Origin: Takakia lepidozioides | Lineage: Eukaryota > Streptophyta > Takakiopsida > Takakiales > Takakiaceae | Assembly: GCA_030704615.1 (NCBI GenBank) | Contig: CM060732.1 | Coordinates: 51,007,053-51,071,052, forward strand | Reading direction: 5' to 3' | DNA: 64,000 bases | Shown here: piece by piece, positions 24,457 to 37,094 of the stretch | Layout: every line of letters begins with the position of its first letter | Position numbering within the stretch: the stretch's first letter is position 1 | Notes under the pieces: generated by a model | The model's database searches: none | Told to the model about the DNA's origin: nothing | Seen by the model: only the letters and a program-made list of their open reading frames with translations | Translations under genes and position numbers: made by a program

Positions 24457-25137
24457 ATGGAGTCAGATTCTCCTTCCCCTTCTTCACTTTCGACGATTGT
24501 TTCTTCTGATATTGCTTCTGCAGATGGGTTTTCCCCTGCCAGCTCCCCCTTTCTGAACAGGGTGTGGGCTGGATTACTACGTCTCCCCCCTCCCCCCCCT
24601 CATGTTCTATCTGCCTCTTTGTGTCCTCCTTCTGCCCACCTCTTCCTTTCTTCGGCTGCTTTATTACAATCCTGTACCCCGTCGTCTTCTTCCCTTTCTT
24701 CAACTCAATTCACCTCTCACCCATTGCCGTTTTCTTCCACTTTACTGCCCATAGTTAGGTCGCTGACTCAAGTCCAAAACGCTCCGCGGTCTGCCCCGTC
24801 GAGCCTCTCCTTCCGTTCTTTCTTTTCTTCATCTCCAGCGAACCAACCTTACAAGGAGTACAAACTACCACCTCCGGTCAACCCCCCTGATGCAGACATT
24901 CCAGATCAGGCAACATTGAGAGAGCAATGGAACAATGCAATCCGACTCTACAGCCGGTGGTATGGGCATGCCTGGGGTACTGCAATATTGGGAGGGTTCT
25001 TATTGTTTCTGGTGGGGTGGCAGGTCAAGGGCGAGAACCCATTGAAACATTCTAAATTTTCGAAGAAAGAGGACGAGGCATCGGAGGCATCGAAGGAGGC
25101 AAACACCGCGGGAAAGAAGGATGACCCATCGAAATAG
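24457..25137 (+). CDS. Predicted mitochondrial single-pass membrane protein
   Basis: A single-exon frame of 226 codons from ATG 24457 to TAG 25135-25137. The open frame extends upstream to 24367 without an ATG, so 24457 is chosen. The first 130 or so residues are rich in Ser, Pro and Leu and include SFRSFFSSSPANQPYKEYKL, like the end of a mitochondrial presequence. A compact C-terminal part follows, with WNNAIRLYSRWYGHAWG and one hydrophobic span AILGGFLLFLVGW near residues 172-184, then GENPL and a Lys/Glu/Ala-rich tail. The conserved-looking part resembles small plant inner-membrane proteins, but I cannot name the family. The unusually long low-complexity N-terminus may include residues that are not used. 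Confidence 0.65.
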   Translation: MESDSPSPSSLSTIVSSDIASADGFSPASSPFLNRVWAGLLRLPPPPPHVLSASLCPPSAHLFLSSAALLQSCTPSSSSLSSTQFTSHPLPFSSTLLPIVRSLTQVQNAPRSAPSSLSFRSFFSSSPANQPYKEYKLPPPVNPPDADIPDQATLREQWNNAIRLYSRWYGHAWGTAILGGFLLFLVGWQVKGENPLKHSKFSKKEDEASEASKEANTAGKKDDPSK

Positions 25138-25139
25138 AG

Positions 25140-26310
25140 CTAGCTTAAACGATTGCTGTGCTTCAGAGGAGAGCTTGGCCGAGTGGGTACCTGCTCTTCA
25201 CCAAACCACCTCTGATCAACAGATGCAAATTACGTGCAGACTTCTACCACAGCAAACTGTATCTACATCATATCCATTATGTTAAGAGTCAGAGTTAAGT
25301 TCTTCTGACTGGTTCGCAGCATTATGTAAATTCAGCCCTGAAGGCTATGCCAGAACCAAGCATCTTTTGTTGAGTCAAGTGCCAATCTAATGTCCAGATC
25401 TCATTGTACACTATCATCAACTGAACTATTGCACATGAAGATGACATTTCTGCAATGTCTGTTGCTATAAACGTTGAATGTCCACATGTTCAGAAGCAGG
25501 GAGCTACCCCTAGTGCAGTTTGGCGTGCACATCTATATGTGACATCAAGAATAGTGTCAACTAAGTTATCTCAAAACATTTTGTGGACTGTCCTAAACCG
25601 GTGATGTAGCCCAAAAACAAGGTGTGCAAGATTATGGCAACAGCTTTTTGCTGCACTTATAACGTTGTGCTTTGTCTTCCTGGTTAATTTCCATCAAGCA
25701 CTTTGAAGTTGGTTTGCCCATTTTCAGCTGGTCTCCTGTAATTTCTACCAGGGTCAGCTTTTCTTGGCTTAACAATGTTGTGGTCAAGTATGTGTACTCG
25801 TAAATTCTGAACCAGGTGCCACCAAAGCAAAATACTATCCACAACCATTCAATTTGTGAACAAGCTGGACCCTGCATTTGCATGGAGTGTCGTAGTTCTT
25901 CTGGTGACACCAAATAAGATTTTTCCACGGTTTTGAACTTTGAAAGTAATCAATGTTGAATCACTAAGCTCACTGAGCATCCAATAAAAAGTCTCATACT
26001 CAATTGATGGTAGTAACCAAAGGGGCCTCTGAAAACTACGTTAGTGTGGGTAAGAAGCCTATGTTACAAAATTACAACAGAAACAGTCTGCACAGACAAG
26101 AAACAATACCATAGTCTGCTCAAGTTTCTAGTGCACTGGCAGGTTTGGTAGCATGTGATGTTTACAATCAAGCCACATGCTGCCTTTATTGACAGGGTTT
26201 GGAATGTCCAGAATCTATTTTCTTCAGGGCTATTGACCAGATACTCCAAAAGAGAGAATAGTGCATGTGCTACACACTGGCCCCATAACATGCCTGCACA
26301 TGTTGTCTGT
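25140..26310. other. Intergenic sequence between convergent genes
   Basis: Lies between the 3' end of the plus-strand membrane-protein gene and the 3' end of the minus-strand folate carrier, so it should contain both 3' untranslated regions. Open frames at 25632-25928 and 26064-26291 (minus) show no domain. Confidence 0.5.
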
Positions 26311-26313
26311 GTT

Positions 26314-29300
26314 TCACTTCTTCAAGAGCTTCAAGACCGACTCATACACAAGAAAAGTGATGGATGATGAAGGTACAACCCTCAAGAGGTTGGGTACGAT
26401 GCCTTTATACAACCCACGCATGCCTTCATACCTGTCATCCACAGATCACCCCCTTATACTCCAAATGATCTAAATGTTTAGACCTTGCTTCATGCTTTAC
26501 ATCAAACTTGAATGGTGTGATCCTCAGAGGGGGATCTAGGAGTCCTCCCTAGGCTCCTGGGGTCTCAGGTAAGGGGTAGAATTACAGAAGAGGTTGTACA
26601 GTTCCAACTACTCTGGGAAAGAAGTGACTAGATGTTGCGAGTTCACCACACCATGCAATATGAATCCACCGGCTACTAAAGCTAGCTGTGTACACAATGC
26701 AGCGACCACACTTCAAGTCATACCTTGAAAGTCTTCTAACCAGTGCTTTGAAAAGGCTCTACAACCCGAACGGAAGCACAGATTGGAAAATAAGAGCCGA
26801 GTTCCAGGAAGCTGCAAAGGTTTACCTTAGGATGTCTCTGAAGGCCTGCCTGCTGTCCAGGTACTTCACCACTCCAGATTCATCTGGTCGTTGCTGTGCA
26901 TGTTTTAGTTCACCCGTCAGAGCTTTTACATCCACCCAATACATAGACACAAGACCATACATCTTTAGTTTCTTAAGTGGTACTGTTCTGTTCTTGAGAA
27001 GAGACCAACATACATGGGGAAGAATGCTAGCTTTCAAACTGACAATTTTTCCTCAAGGTAACTTGGTGATGGTTGAGCACTACCTGAAGGCGAGCTCGTA
27101 TGACCTGCAACAAGGAATCCACATGTACACAAGTTGAGGAATTAGATTTGAATAATGTGTACACTATTAAAGACATGACTAAATGAGATGACTGTGGGAC
27201 TGCAATGATCAAGGTGATTATAAAGAATGTGCATCCTCAAGGGGTTATTTCCAGTGCATTCAAAACGTTCTGTCGGCTGTCAACTTCTTTGCTGTCCCGT
27301 CACTGCGCTTGAGCAGGACAGGACATTGCTCTGCCCCCTACTTTATACCAGTAATAAAGGAAGAATACAATTGGGGCACTGTTGTGTGATTGAAGATGTG
27401 CAGCTCATCAAGTCTCGCTCAAGACATAGTTCCACTCTTTCCACCTAATCATTGTGATTGCTAAGGTCCTAGTCTCCTTTCTGGAAGAAAACCTCGGATG
27501 GTGTAGTGAGTAAATAGTATACCTGATATGGATAGGTGAGGAAGATAGCAAAAAGCTTGGATGATGCGCCTAAAAGAGCAATGTCAAGAGGTGTCTGAGA
27601 CACAGTACATCACAGAATATGTGCGATTAGAAAGTCTATTACTCGCATACAAGTATTAGCTTGTGATTTTGGGGGTCATCCAACATGCACCTATGTGGCT
27701 TTGAATTTTGAAAGGTGGCCTTGTGTCCTAACCATGGCATCTGTTGGATGCTGTTGTCTTTTACTCTGACCTTGACAACCTCCTTGATTTCAGTGTTTAT
27801 GCTCCCCAGGTGGAGAGGCAATTGGTTAGAGAAAGAAAGAGAAAAAACGTTTAATACGTCAATGGGGGCACATGAACTACAATCTAACCAGAATACTGCA
27901 TCAAAAGACCCCAACTTTACTCTGTCTCAGAGAGAAGAGATGCCCTGCAAGGTTCAGCATTCTTCGCTTGTCAAGGTTTTCTGATGTAGGTTTTCTTTAT
28001 AAAATTTGATCCCGGGTATTTCTTCCTTCCTTGCAAAGGAACATCCAGTGAATAAAACACAGAAAACAGAGAAAGAGAATTAAAAGCTGTATAAGAATAT
28101 TGAAAAGGGCAAAGAGGAGCAAAACAGGTGGGGGCTTACATACCAAAAGATCTTCACCACTCTTAGACTTTTGTTGGTCAGCAGCCCTTTTCGAGTGCAA
28201 GGCAATAAGCAGTTTTCGGCCTTCTTCATATGCCATGAACTGTAGTGCTCCATGAGATACCTGCACTTCCTAGGCTTCAATCCATCGATCTACCTGTTTT
28301 GGAGCACATTCTTTCTATCTGGTAACTAGTTACTGAGCATCCATGTTCAAGTGCCAGGAGTAAGAGAGGTGGTCATCTTCAGACTGACCAGAGGAATGAA
28401 AAGAAAAGCTTATGTAATATGTACCAGACAAGGCTAAAGACACTCACAAGGATAAGGCCCGGGCCCAGTCCTTTGTAAAGACCACGCCAACCCTCCTCTC
28501 TGAGAATGCTTCGCAAAGCATCTGCATTTCAGCTTGTTCCCTTAGTTTCGAATGGACAGCAGGTCAAGAAAATAGATTTAATGTAGGATAGAATGGTACT
28601 CATAGCTCCCATGACTGTTCGCAGCACATGATAATATCCGCATCTTGACCAGTAAGACCACCCATATAATTGTGAGATTATAAGTACTGACGCACCTGGA
28701 ATCTCTGAAAATATAAATGATATTCTGAAGGTATGAGCAATGGAATATACCTGCAAAGCCCATGTAAGGTCGACCGCCATGGCCAGGGGCCTGAAGCTGT
28801 AACCGTGTTTTCACAACCCACACTGGATTCGTAAGCACGCACACCTGACCCCACCCCACAACCACATATTTGAGTGCAACTTTACCCTGTTTCATACATG
28901 ACTTTATTTGGCAAAACAGGTTGAAGCCAACTTACAGTAAAAGGCACAGGCCTGAAGAGCCACTTACCAAAGTGCACAGCCACACAATCAAAGCCTACAT
29001 GGCTGCCACAAACAGGATGATGACTGTTGATCTAGAATCAACACACTTACAAGCTTGGCCTTTTGGAACTGCCAGAGAAAAGACCTACAGACACGTGGGT
29101 ATTCTCTATACAAACAAGATGAGTTGGTCTTCCAAACATCTTGCTTCCTGGAAGACAAACAGAAACTGCTCCTCCCTTAGGTAGGACAACACTGGGGCCA
29201 CAGGTTCAAGAGCAAAGGGAAAGCAGCACACAATTGTCCCAGCCTCTGCAGCTGAAAGGAGGTGGTGAGCGGGTCCTAATCCTCTCCCAAGTCGGTGCTG

Positions 29301-30932
29301 ATGCCACTCTTTTATATTGCTGTAACTGCACCAAAAACATTAAGGCAGTAAATATGCCTACCTCTGATCTGAAAGATCACTGTGAACGGTCACAATGTGG
29401 TCCCTCAACAAATCCTCCAATTGGAAATTAGATTTTGTTCCACTTAAGCTTGGAAGATAGAGAGCTTCAACTCATGTTGCAGCACATAGATGTATAGAAT
29501 TCAAAACCATCGAGTGGATCCACTGTAATAAATTAACACAGAAGAGAAATTCTTGGAAACCCAAGCAAGACAGCGCCCAACACCAGAAAAGGGGAAAGTT
29601 GGAAGGAAATTGTTGCGACTGCCCTGTTGTCCCTCCCACTGATAGGAAAATCTTATCTGCAAGTAATATAAACGAGGCTTGAAGCATAATGTACTCACAA
29701 GAAGAAGTAAAGGCCCCATGAAAGGCCCGATCCCAAGATAGCTGGAAAAAGGCCTGCATACAACCCTCTCAAACCCTGCCATCATCACCACCCAAAGACA
29801 CTGTTGTAAATTGGAACTGTCTGAAAGCAACCCAATCCAGTCTGGCATGCTTTCCCTTCAGGTTGAAGATTGCTAACATCCAGCTCCTACCAGCCAGCAC
29901 AACTTGAAACTTTGAAAGACTGCGGCCAAAAATCATCCCACTTTGGCTCTCTGTCCAGCATTGGAAACACAGCTAGAGTGGAGGTACCTCTGTACGGGCT
30001 ATTGTGACCAAAGCATGTGCTGTGTTCTCATACTTGGGAATGGTTGAATGGCGCCCATCATGCACTACACATACAACATTGGCTGCAAGTGAAAACCGAG
30101 CAAGCAGTACACATGAAACTTCTATAAATGGGACAGTTTGGAAGTCAGTAGATTCTTCATACGCTGCACATACGTCGTCCGTTGCAAATGAAAATTCAAG
30201 CATGCATGCATATGAAAGTACTAACTATGTCACAATATAGAAGCCAGTAAACTATTTCCAGAGCCTGAGGGACGAAACAGAGCTCTAGTCGTAACTAGAG
30301 CTCTCTGTGAAAGCTCTGATGGACTATGCCAGATACAAACGAGAAGTAGGGGGAACTTCGATAGACAGTAACATTCTGCATTGATGCTGAGTTTCTGAAC
30401 AATGGCATTCGCAGGGTAACGCATGAAGGCGGAGCATTGGTGTCCAAAGAGGTTCCAGACTCTGTAGGTATAATTCCTGCATAAGATGTCGACCTAACTC
30501 GTCGTCTCCCTACACTGACCCAATAACATGGCACATCGGAGACTTGCTCCGCTAAACAAAAGTGTGCTTTGACACTGAAGCTGCCTCGAAATTGAAAGCG
30601 GAAGAAGAGCAAAAGGCGGGTAGATTGCATACCCATTCCAATGAGCTTTCTCATTTTACCGTACGATGTTGATTGATATTCCTGAGAGCCTCAGGCATCA
30701 CTGTGCCTTCAAGCACCCAACCAGGAGAATTGGAATTGCACAGACTCAGGTTTCTAAACGTGCAAAGTCTAGTGCAACCGTCCAATGTGCAGGGAGGAAG
30801 CATGGCACCTTGAAAGCGGGTGCGAACAATGTCGAGAGGATGGAGGGAGACGACGGTGGCGACGCCCGCCACTGCACCAGCTATTGCATCCCCCCACCTC
30901 CAATGCTCCCACTTGAACTGCATGCTCTGCAT
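26314..30932 (-). CDS. FOLT1: Folate transporter, mitochondrial carrier family (FOLT1-like), 11 exons
   Basis: Minus-strand exons, 5' to 3': 30932-30809, 30064-29988, 29775-29699, 29325-29232, 28844-28751, 28521-28448, 28260-28144, 27594-27523, 27104-27084, 26893-26826 and 26431-26314. All have GT-AG borders and agreeing phases. They sum to 936 nt, 311 residues, close to the roughly 308 of Arabidopsis FOLT1. The three carrier signatures are present: HPLDIVRTR (exon 1), NPVWVVKTR (exon 5, with Trp where most carriers have an acid) and YPYQVIRAR (exons 8-9). These atypical second and third repeats are those of the folate/FAD carrier branch. Other matches are [33 protein letters not shown] and [16 protein letters not shown] near the end. 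Arabidopsis FOLT1 moves folates across the plastid envelope. The start could be Met1 or Met4. Confidence 0.92.
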
Positions 30933-30939
30933 TGCACCC

Positions 30940-31760
30940 TGATTCTGCCCACGTCATAAATGCCTCACTACGATTTTCATGCTTTTCTCTTCCCAGGGAG
31001 AAGTGTGCTCGCCACTGTGGTTCATGCAGCAGCTCCAAGCATCACCACCATCTGTACTGACCAATTTGCACAAACACTGCGATAAGTCTTCTGTAGGCAT
31101 CCTTTCTGCACACTGTAGAAGTGAACTGATGATGAGAAGACCAGAATTTAGGTCAAAGAATCCAGTTTCCATAAGAAACTTCCAAAAGACAAGTACATTT
31201 TACACAACATGTAGTTTCAGACTCGGGCCTATTCAGGAAGGAAAGGTAAAAGGAGGGAAGTATATAAAACCTTCAGAGACACATCAACAAACCGGCCGTG
31301 GAACTACTCTTTGGGGGTCGAGCAGTGTTTGAGCAATAGTATTATCACGGTTGACACTCGGGTGATAGAGTCCCTCCTGAGCCCAAAGGTGTAGCATGAA
31401 TGACATCATTGTCTTGGATCCAAGTAGTCAATGAATAGGCAATACTCTACCGCATGTGAGGCTGTGGGTATCGTCGCAACAGAGAAGAGCCATTGTCCTG
31501 TTTTGCAAAGCTCTTTTTTTGCCACCTTCCATCAAAATGCAGAAATTTTTACAGGTCTGCAAACTGAGGCCTACTTGCAATTCCAATCTTTTCTGTTGAG
31601 ATTATGTCATTCCCATTTTGCATAGTGATCAGAGATTTGTAGACTTGTTTGGTTGTTAGGTGAAGAATGGTACTGATCTCTTTTGTTAAAGCGTCCATTC
31701 CCATTTAGAGAGTGCCAAAGGCCTGAATGTTTGCATGACTAGTCTATCCTCATGGTCAAT
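30940..31760. other. 5' flank of the folate carrier, no gene recognised
   Basis: Should hold the carrier's promoter and 5' leader (reading leftward from about 31 kb). Frames at 30979-31332 and 30954-31172 carry no domain. No TATA box or repeat could be assigned. Confidence 0.4.
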
Positions 31761-31779
31761 GGGGCAGCTATTGGTCAGC

Positions 31780-33330
31780 TTTCTAACCCTGCGTATATAG
31801 TGCTCAACTTATTTGGGCTCACACTGGGATATTGCTCTAGATGTTTGAGAAGACCAGAAAACAACTCTAATGTGGCAGGTCCCATAGGTTTTAATTGTGA
31901 GTGGCTCAAAAGGAGATGAGGGAGAGTCCGAATGTGCAAAGGGACACTGAGAAGCTGTATCAAGTGTTATACAGGTTTGCCTCACGTAGAAAACGTCTCA
32001 GGCTTCTCGTCTGTAGGCAATCCCCTCCCTTGTCCCTGTCGAATGGGTTGGTCATCTTGTTCCAAGAGGGTGTCCCCGGTCCTTGGGATATTACTGATAA
32101 CAATTGGGGTAAGAGGGGGCACGAACTAGCTCGTCTTCATTCTTGAAGTTAGTCAGACGTTTGGAAACCAATCCGGAAACCATCTGTTTGTGATTTGTAT
32201 CATTCATGTCCTTTCCCATGCCGCCCATCAGCTAGTTTGTTCTCTCTGCATGGGTGAGGAGCACATCCACAAAAGTTTCCGGTTCTTTCTTATTCAGCAG
32301 ATGCCTCAGGCGTCCCAAATCGTGTTCCAAAGGGGAGAGCCCATAGATTCGTGTTTGAATCCTTGATAAATCCATGGTCGATTTGAGGGGAAAGCTGCCC
32401 TTCAGTCTATTGATCACCAAATGTCTCCACCCTCTGGCCTAGGTAGCGATGGATCCATGGCTAAAATTGCTACTCTTGAGTTTCTGGGTCAAGGACCTCG
32501 AATTTCTTAGGTTGACAGATTTGAGCCCATGAAACCACAGATCTTTTGATTTGATGCTCATTAAATTTTGAATGAGTGTTTCGACTTGCCCAAAATTCAG
32601 GCCCAGGTAGATGCCAAATACTATGCTGGCCATAAGAACCTGGTTTGCCACTAGGGCTGTACCAGTGATGGATATGTTCTTAGATCCACAATGTACAAAT
32701 TTATTTTTAAGCTTGGTGATGACACAGCTGAATCTTTGGCCATCTGAGAGGCCAATTTTGAATGTGTGACTGAGGAGAGTAGTGGGAATCCCCTCAAGAG
32801 CCAGCTAACTCCCTTACTACTCAAGATCAGATTGACTCCAAGGGCGGTTTGTTTGTGATGACCACCTACCGCTACTGGTTTTGCCAATTGACTGGAAAAA
32901 CCCTTAGGCCTGACAGAATATCAATGTTAAGTGTTTACTTGCAGGATTAGGACAGTATTGTCCACAAATATGGAGTCTTCGATGTTGAAATGAGAGGGTA
33001 AGAGTGGTTGGCAACCAAGGGCCATCCCCGGCTCAGTGACCTTTGCAATGGCAAGGCCTACTGATTTAATGATTGAAGCTCAGCTACTGGCTCCTTGAAG
33101 CAGGATTGTGACCCAATTGCAAATTCCAACAATTTGTACCCTTTAGTAGTGGCCATTTCACTCTGTCAAAGACTTACTCAGATAGAGCAATTGCTTGCTT
33201 CTTGTCTCATAGATAGATAATTCCCAAGCCATGTCAAGGATGTTGCGCCAGCTTGGCTAGTTCCATCAGACATAAACAGGGGTTGCACTGAAATATCTCC
33301 CATGTCCAGGCTCCATGCTACTGCTTTGTT
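31780..33330 (-). pseudogene. LINE reverse-transcriptase remnant
   Basis: Minus-strand frames broken by stops and shifts resemble plant L1-type LINE ORF2. From the 5' side they include an RT-like FDRVKWPLLKGYKLLEFAIG-style stretch near 33170-33080, LALPLQRS/GMALGCQPLLPSHFNIEDS near 33050-32960, then ANQVLMASIVFGIYLG near 32650-32600 (the region after the RT palm) and a degenerate tail. The endonuclease is not visible. It is a decayed, truncated insertion, unrelated in position to the LINE end at 2.9 kb. Confidence 0.5.
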
Positions 33331-33339
33331 TTCATCGAG

Positions 33340-36220
33340 GGGCACCACTCCTAGTCACAACACAACCTGCACAATTAGCAAAGTGACAAAGGCTACTCTG
33401 CAGTGGGTCATAATCTCTACGGCACACTTGCACAATTAGCAACATAACTGAGGCTACTGTGCAGGGCAAACAAGTGAGTTCTGTCTATAATAGCCTGTTA
33501 CTATACTGTGACTAAGCCAAAGATTAGTCACACAGTCATTGCCTTTTCCTTCTGGACCTGCATCCACACCATTAAATGATGGTTGAGAAGAGAAGTTTTG
33601 CTCTTACTAAAAGCTCTAGGTTGCATCTCTGTGCTTAGAAACAACCATGGCATGCTTTAGAGCTACTCATACCTTGCCTCCCTCCCCTTGACTAAGATTC
33701 CGTCAACACGTGAATTAGATAGCCATGTGATAGGCGGCTCCTTCACCATGGTCCAAAACTGCATGGTTCAAAGGAAGAGCAGGGTCTATCACCAGTCCAG
33801 AGATCCAGAGTTCATCAACTCTTTGTCTCCCTCCCCAGCTTTCTTCCTTCCATGTTCTGATTCGCAAAGGACGTATCACCAAACTGGACTAATGAACAAC
33901 TCCTTACTAATCTTCATCTTGGAACAACAAAGGGGGGAGAGTGACACAACAACAGAGTACTTTGTTGATGTCTGAGAAACTAAGGAGTTGGGGCACCTGG
34001 GAGGGAAGGTGATGAACATCTCTGCTCCAAAGCAGAGCTCCTCCCTGTCAATCATGAAATGAAAGAAATAGGTACCTCACGTTGGCAGAGTATGGGCTAT
34101 CAAGGCCTCTCTGAGATACTTCAATGGATTTTAAGGGTACTTCCAGTTCAACTCATTACGTGCTCACAGAAAGTTTCAATGTGGGGAGGAGATTGGTCCC
34201 AGAAGTGAATCTGTGGGAATCTAAGGGCGGGCTGCAAAATAGAGAGGGAGAAGGTTTGACAATCGAACCTCACTTGCAATTGACTCTGAAGCAAAATGAA
34301 CATCTGAATTCCGTTGATGATAACAACTTGTAGCTTCCAGTGTCAGCTTCCAAAGTAGTTATATATATCAGAAACTCTGCGGACTGACTCGCAAGACTTG
34401 GAATGAAGTCAGGCCCAATGAGATCTCTAACTGTATGACACTCACTAATTCCATATCAACACAAGTCATATCAACCTATGGCCCTCCAATATGTCAGTCA
34501 CCTCCACTTCAAAATCCCACTTCATTAGCAAGTCAGCTATGTACTTCATGTTACCTGTACATGTTCGTTATGACATAATGTGTAAGAGCATAGTGACTTC
34601 CATATATTCATTTCAATGCATCACAAATTTGAGACCTCACACAAGGGTTACACATAGCTGTGTAGTTTGTGACATGTGAGGGTCTTCAGTCAATGAATTG
34701 AAGAAGGCGGAAATGTGCCAGCACATTTTCATCGGTTTTTCAGATGACCTCACTAATTTGGGCTGGGTCATTCTGGTCTACATGTCCTTAAATCCAACTG
34801 GTTTACATCGTCCTACAATACAGATCACTGCCAACTTTGCTGTAGGCATCCCCTGAAGACAGAAGAAGAACCCACTCATGTCGCCCAAACAGTTGTAAAG
34901 GATAATAGTGGTAATGTTTTCAAAAGCCTCCCAGCTTCACATCGTCCACTCTTGTGACGTTCCTAATGTCATTCCCTTGAAGGCCACATTGGTCAGATGA
35001 CTTGTATTTCAACCACTTGAAGCAAGGATGGATCCACCAATACAGATGCCAGTGTCGAGTAGTTTTGAGCGTTTCAGATGTGCACCTCAAGTAGACAGTT
35101 CAAGAGAGTTAGTTGCCGATTCTGCAATTCTCCCCACGTCGGACAATCCATTCTGACTTCGTCAACCCCACATTATGTTTTTGAACATTCGGGCTCTGAA
35201 TCAATTCATAGATGCAAAGAGGCCCACAAGTGAGAAGGAAGCTGGATGGAGAACCTTGAATAGCGGTGGCCAAATGAGGTGGATGGTCTTGACCCATCCA
35301 AGCTTCCAATCAAACTGTTGGAAACGATCAAGCATGCAGGCATCTTGTAAACACATATCAATGCTCATTCCAATCTTGCTTTAGAGACAATCACAGGATA
35401 CGATCAAACAGATAACCTTCCAGCCATTTCCTACGCACCCCTTTCTGCTGATGCGGTGGGTGCAATTCTGCGCCTTTCCACTGCACCAGTCCCAAATTAG
35501 CTACAACCGCAAACTGCTTGGATGCCAGGAGGAAAATATCACATCTCATCTCACGTCTGCAACTCTTCGAATAGGAAACAAGTAAATGGATTGGACTCGA
35601 TTGGATCGAGTACTTGTTGAGAAATTCAACATTTAATACTTCAATAACCCTTCAAGGAGTGACAATTAACTAGAGAAATACGAGGCCAAGAGACGACTGA
35701 GGATGTCCTGGATCTACAGGAATGTATGGGAGAGAGAGATTCTTCGTAAGAGAGAGAGGCACTGAGAAAAACTCAGAGTGCGACTCAGACATATAGAGAA
35801 CCGTCTGCTCTGAGAGATTGCATCGGGCGACTGAGAGCAGCTGAGATGATACCTAGGCAGTAATTAAAACCGTACAAATACTTGGTTTTATGTTTCATTG
35901 AAGTGAACCATTGACTCTCAACATGAGTTACCAACTTGAATGGCAGTCAAATCCCTCAACTCACTATATATAACAATGTATTGTGCTGTTTTAGATAGAG
36001 TGAATGTAACGAAACTTATGTTGTCTAGAAATGCTTGACATCTCACATTTCACTCTTTGACCCCGAAGCCACCCGATGACCCGAATGACGCAGACGACAT
36101 GTATTGTCCGAGGAGTAGGACCTGGAGATCTTGGATTGATCTGCAAAGAGCAGCTACATACAGCTCTTTAAACACCTGAAGCAGAACAGTATGAAGTGGA
36201 CGATGCCAAGGCCTGGGAAC
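33340..36220. other. Intergenic sequence, no gene recognised
   Basis: Contains scattered short frames (for example 33688-33975 plus, 34124-34333 plus, 35109-35309 minus) without recognisable domains. Leu-rich stretches on the minus strand near 34700-35400 look weakly like leucine-rich repeats, but stops in every frame prevent a call. Confidence 0.4.
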
Positions 36221-36228
36221 TCGTTGCT

Positions 36229-36332
36229 TGATTGCTTTACTCTGCCCTTGATTTGTGTTGGAAATTCTGACATTTGTGGTTGATTGCTTTACTCTACCCT
36301 TGATTTGTGTTGGAAATTCTGACATTTGTGAA
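36229..36332. repeat. 52-bp tandem duplication
   Basis: The 52-base unit at 36229-36280 (beginning tgattgctttactctgccct) is repeated at 36281-36332 with only one or two changes. The near identity indicates a recent duplication. Confidence 0.85.
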
Positions 36333-36339
36333 TAGCTAG

Positions 36340-37090
36340 CTTTTCACACGCACAGAATGACCTTAGCAGCATGATCGCAGTTCACAACACCAAGGCAAGA
36401 AAGCAAGGCATATTCTACTTACAGACTTTCCTACAAATCCATATCATATCAGATCCAAAGAGTATTCTTCAGTATGTACAGATTAATTCCCTCCACCAGT
36501 GAAGAGGATATATGATTACACTTCCTTGAAAATACATCAAGAAACAACTTAGAAAGCCCAAGACTAAAGTAGGTAGTTGGACAATGTACAGAAAAAATGA
36601 GAACAGAAATCAACTACAGCCTGCGAAGATGGAAAAGGATGGCAGAGCGCACAATATTCTCCTTCATGAGGACAACGAATGTCTACATTCCGCACAGGAC
36701 GCAAAAATATACTGCAGACACATACTCTGTACTATCACGTCCCATGCAATGTCATTGAGAGCATTGAGAGCACCTGCTGGATAAGCTACGGTCCTTTTCC
36801 AAGATCAAAACCCACATCTTCACCTTTTCTCCATGTCTCCCATGAACAAATCTTGACCTTTCACAGCTTCATTGCTTTTCTCAAGTCTTTGATGTTGCCC
36901 TGTCACAGCCACCATAAGGACAAAATGCATTGATAAGGAGAAACCATTGAAGAAAATTGAGATTCCCTAGCAACTTTGTAGTCTACCGAACTCTTCATAA
37001 ATAGCATACTGAATCAGGCCAGCAGATGCAGTGTCTAGGTTACCAGAAACTCCTAGATCCACCAGACACCCACTACCTTCAGACTTCAAG
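36340..37090. other. 3' flank of the ASR-like gene, no gene recognised
   Basis: Likely includes the 3' untranslated region of the minus-strand gene at 37095-38656. Short frames at 36584-36784 and 36679-36933 show no domain. Confidence 0.4.
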
Positions 37091-37094
37091 TGGC

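Noticed and set aside
25168-25210. Possible tRNA (cttggccgagtgg followed by a short hairpin)
   Set aside because: Only the A-box-like stretch is present. There is no B-box or acceptor stem, so no tRNA is called.
34680-35400. Leu-rich minus-strand stretches suggesting a leucine-rich-repeat or NLR gene
   Set aside because: Stops in all frames, no NB-ARC motif and no regular repeat spacing.
36050-36200. Minus-strand segment ending SSASFGSSGGFGVKE as a possible terminal exon
   Set aside because: No upstream exon could be joined to it, and it partly overlaps the 52-bp tandem duplication.
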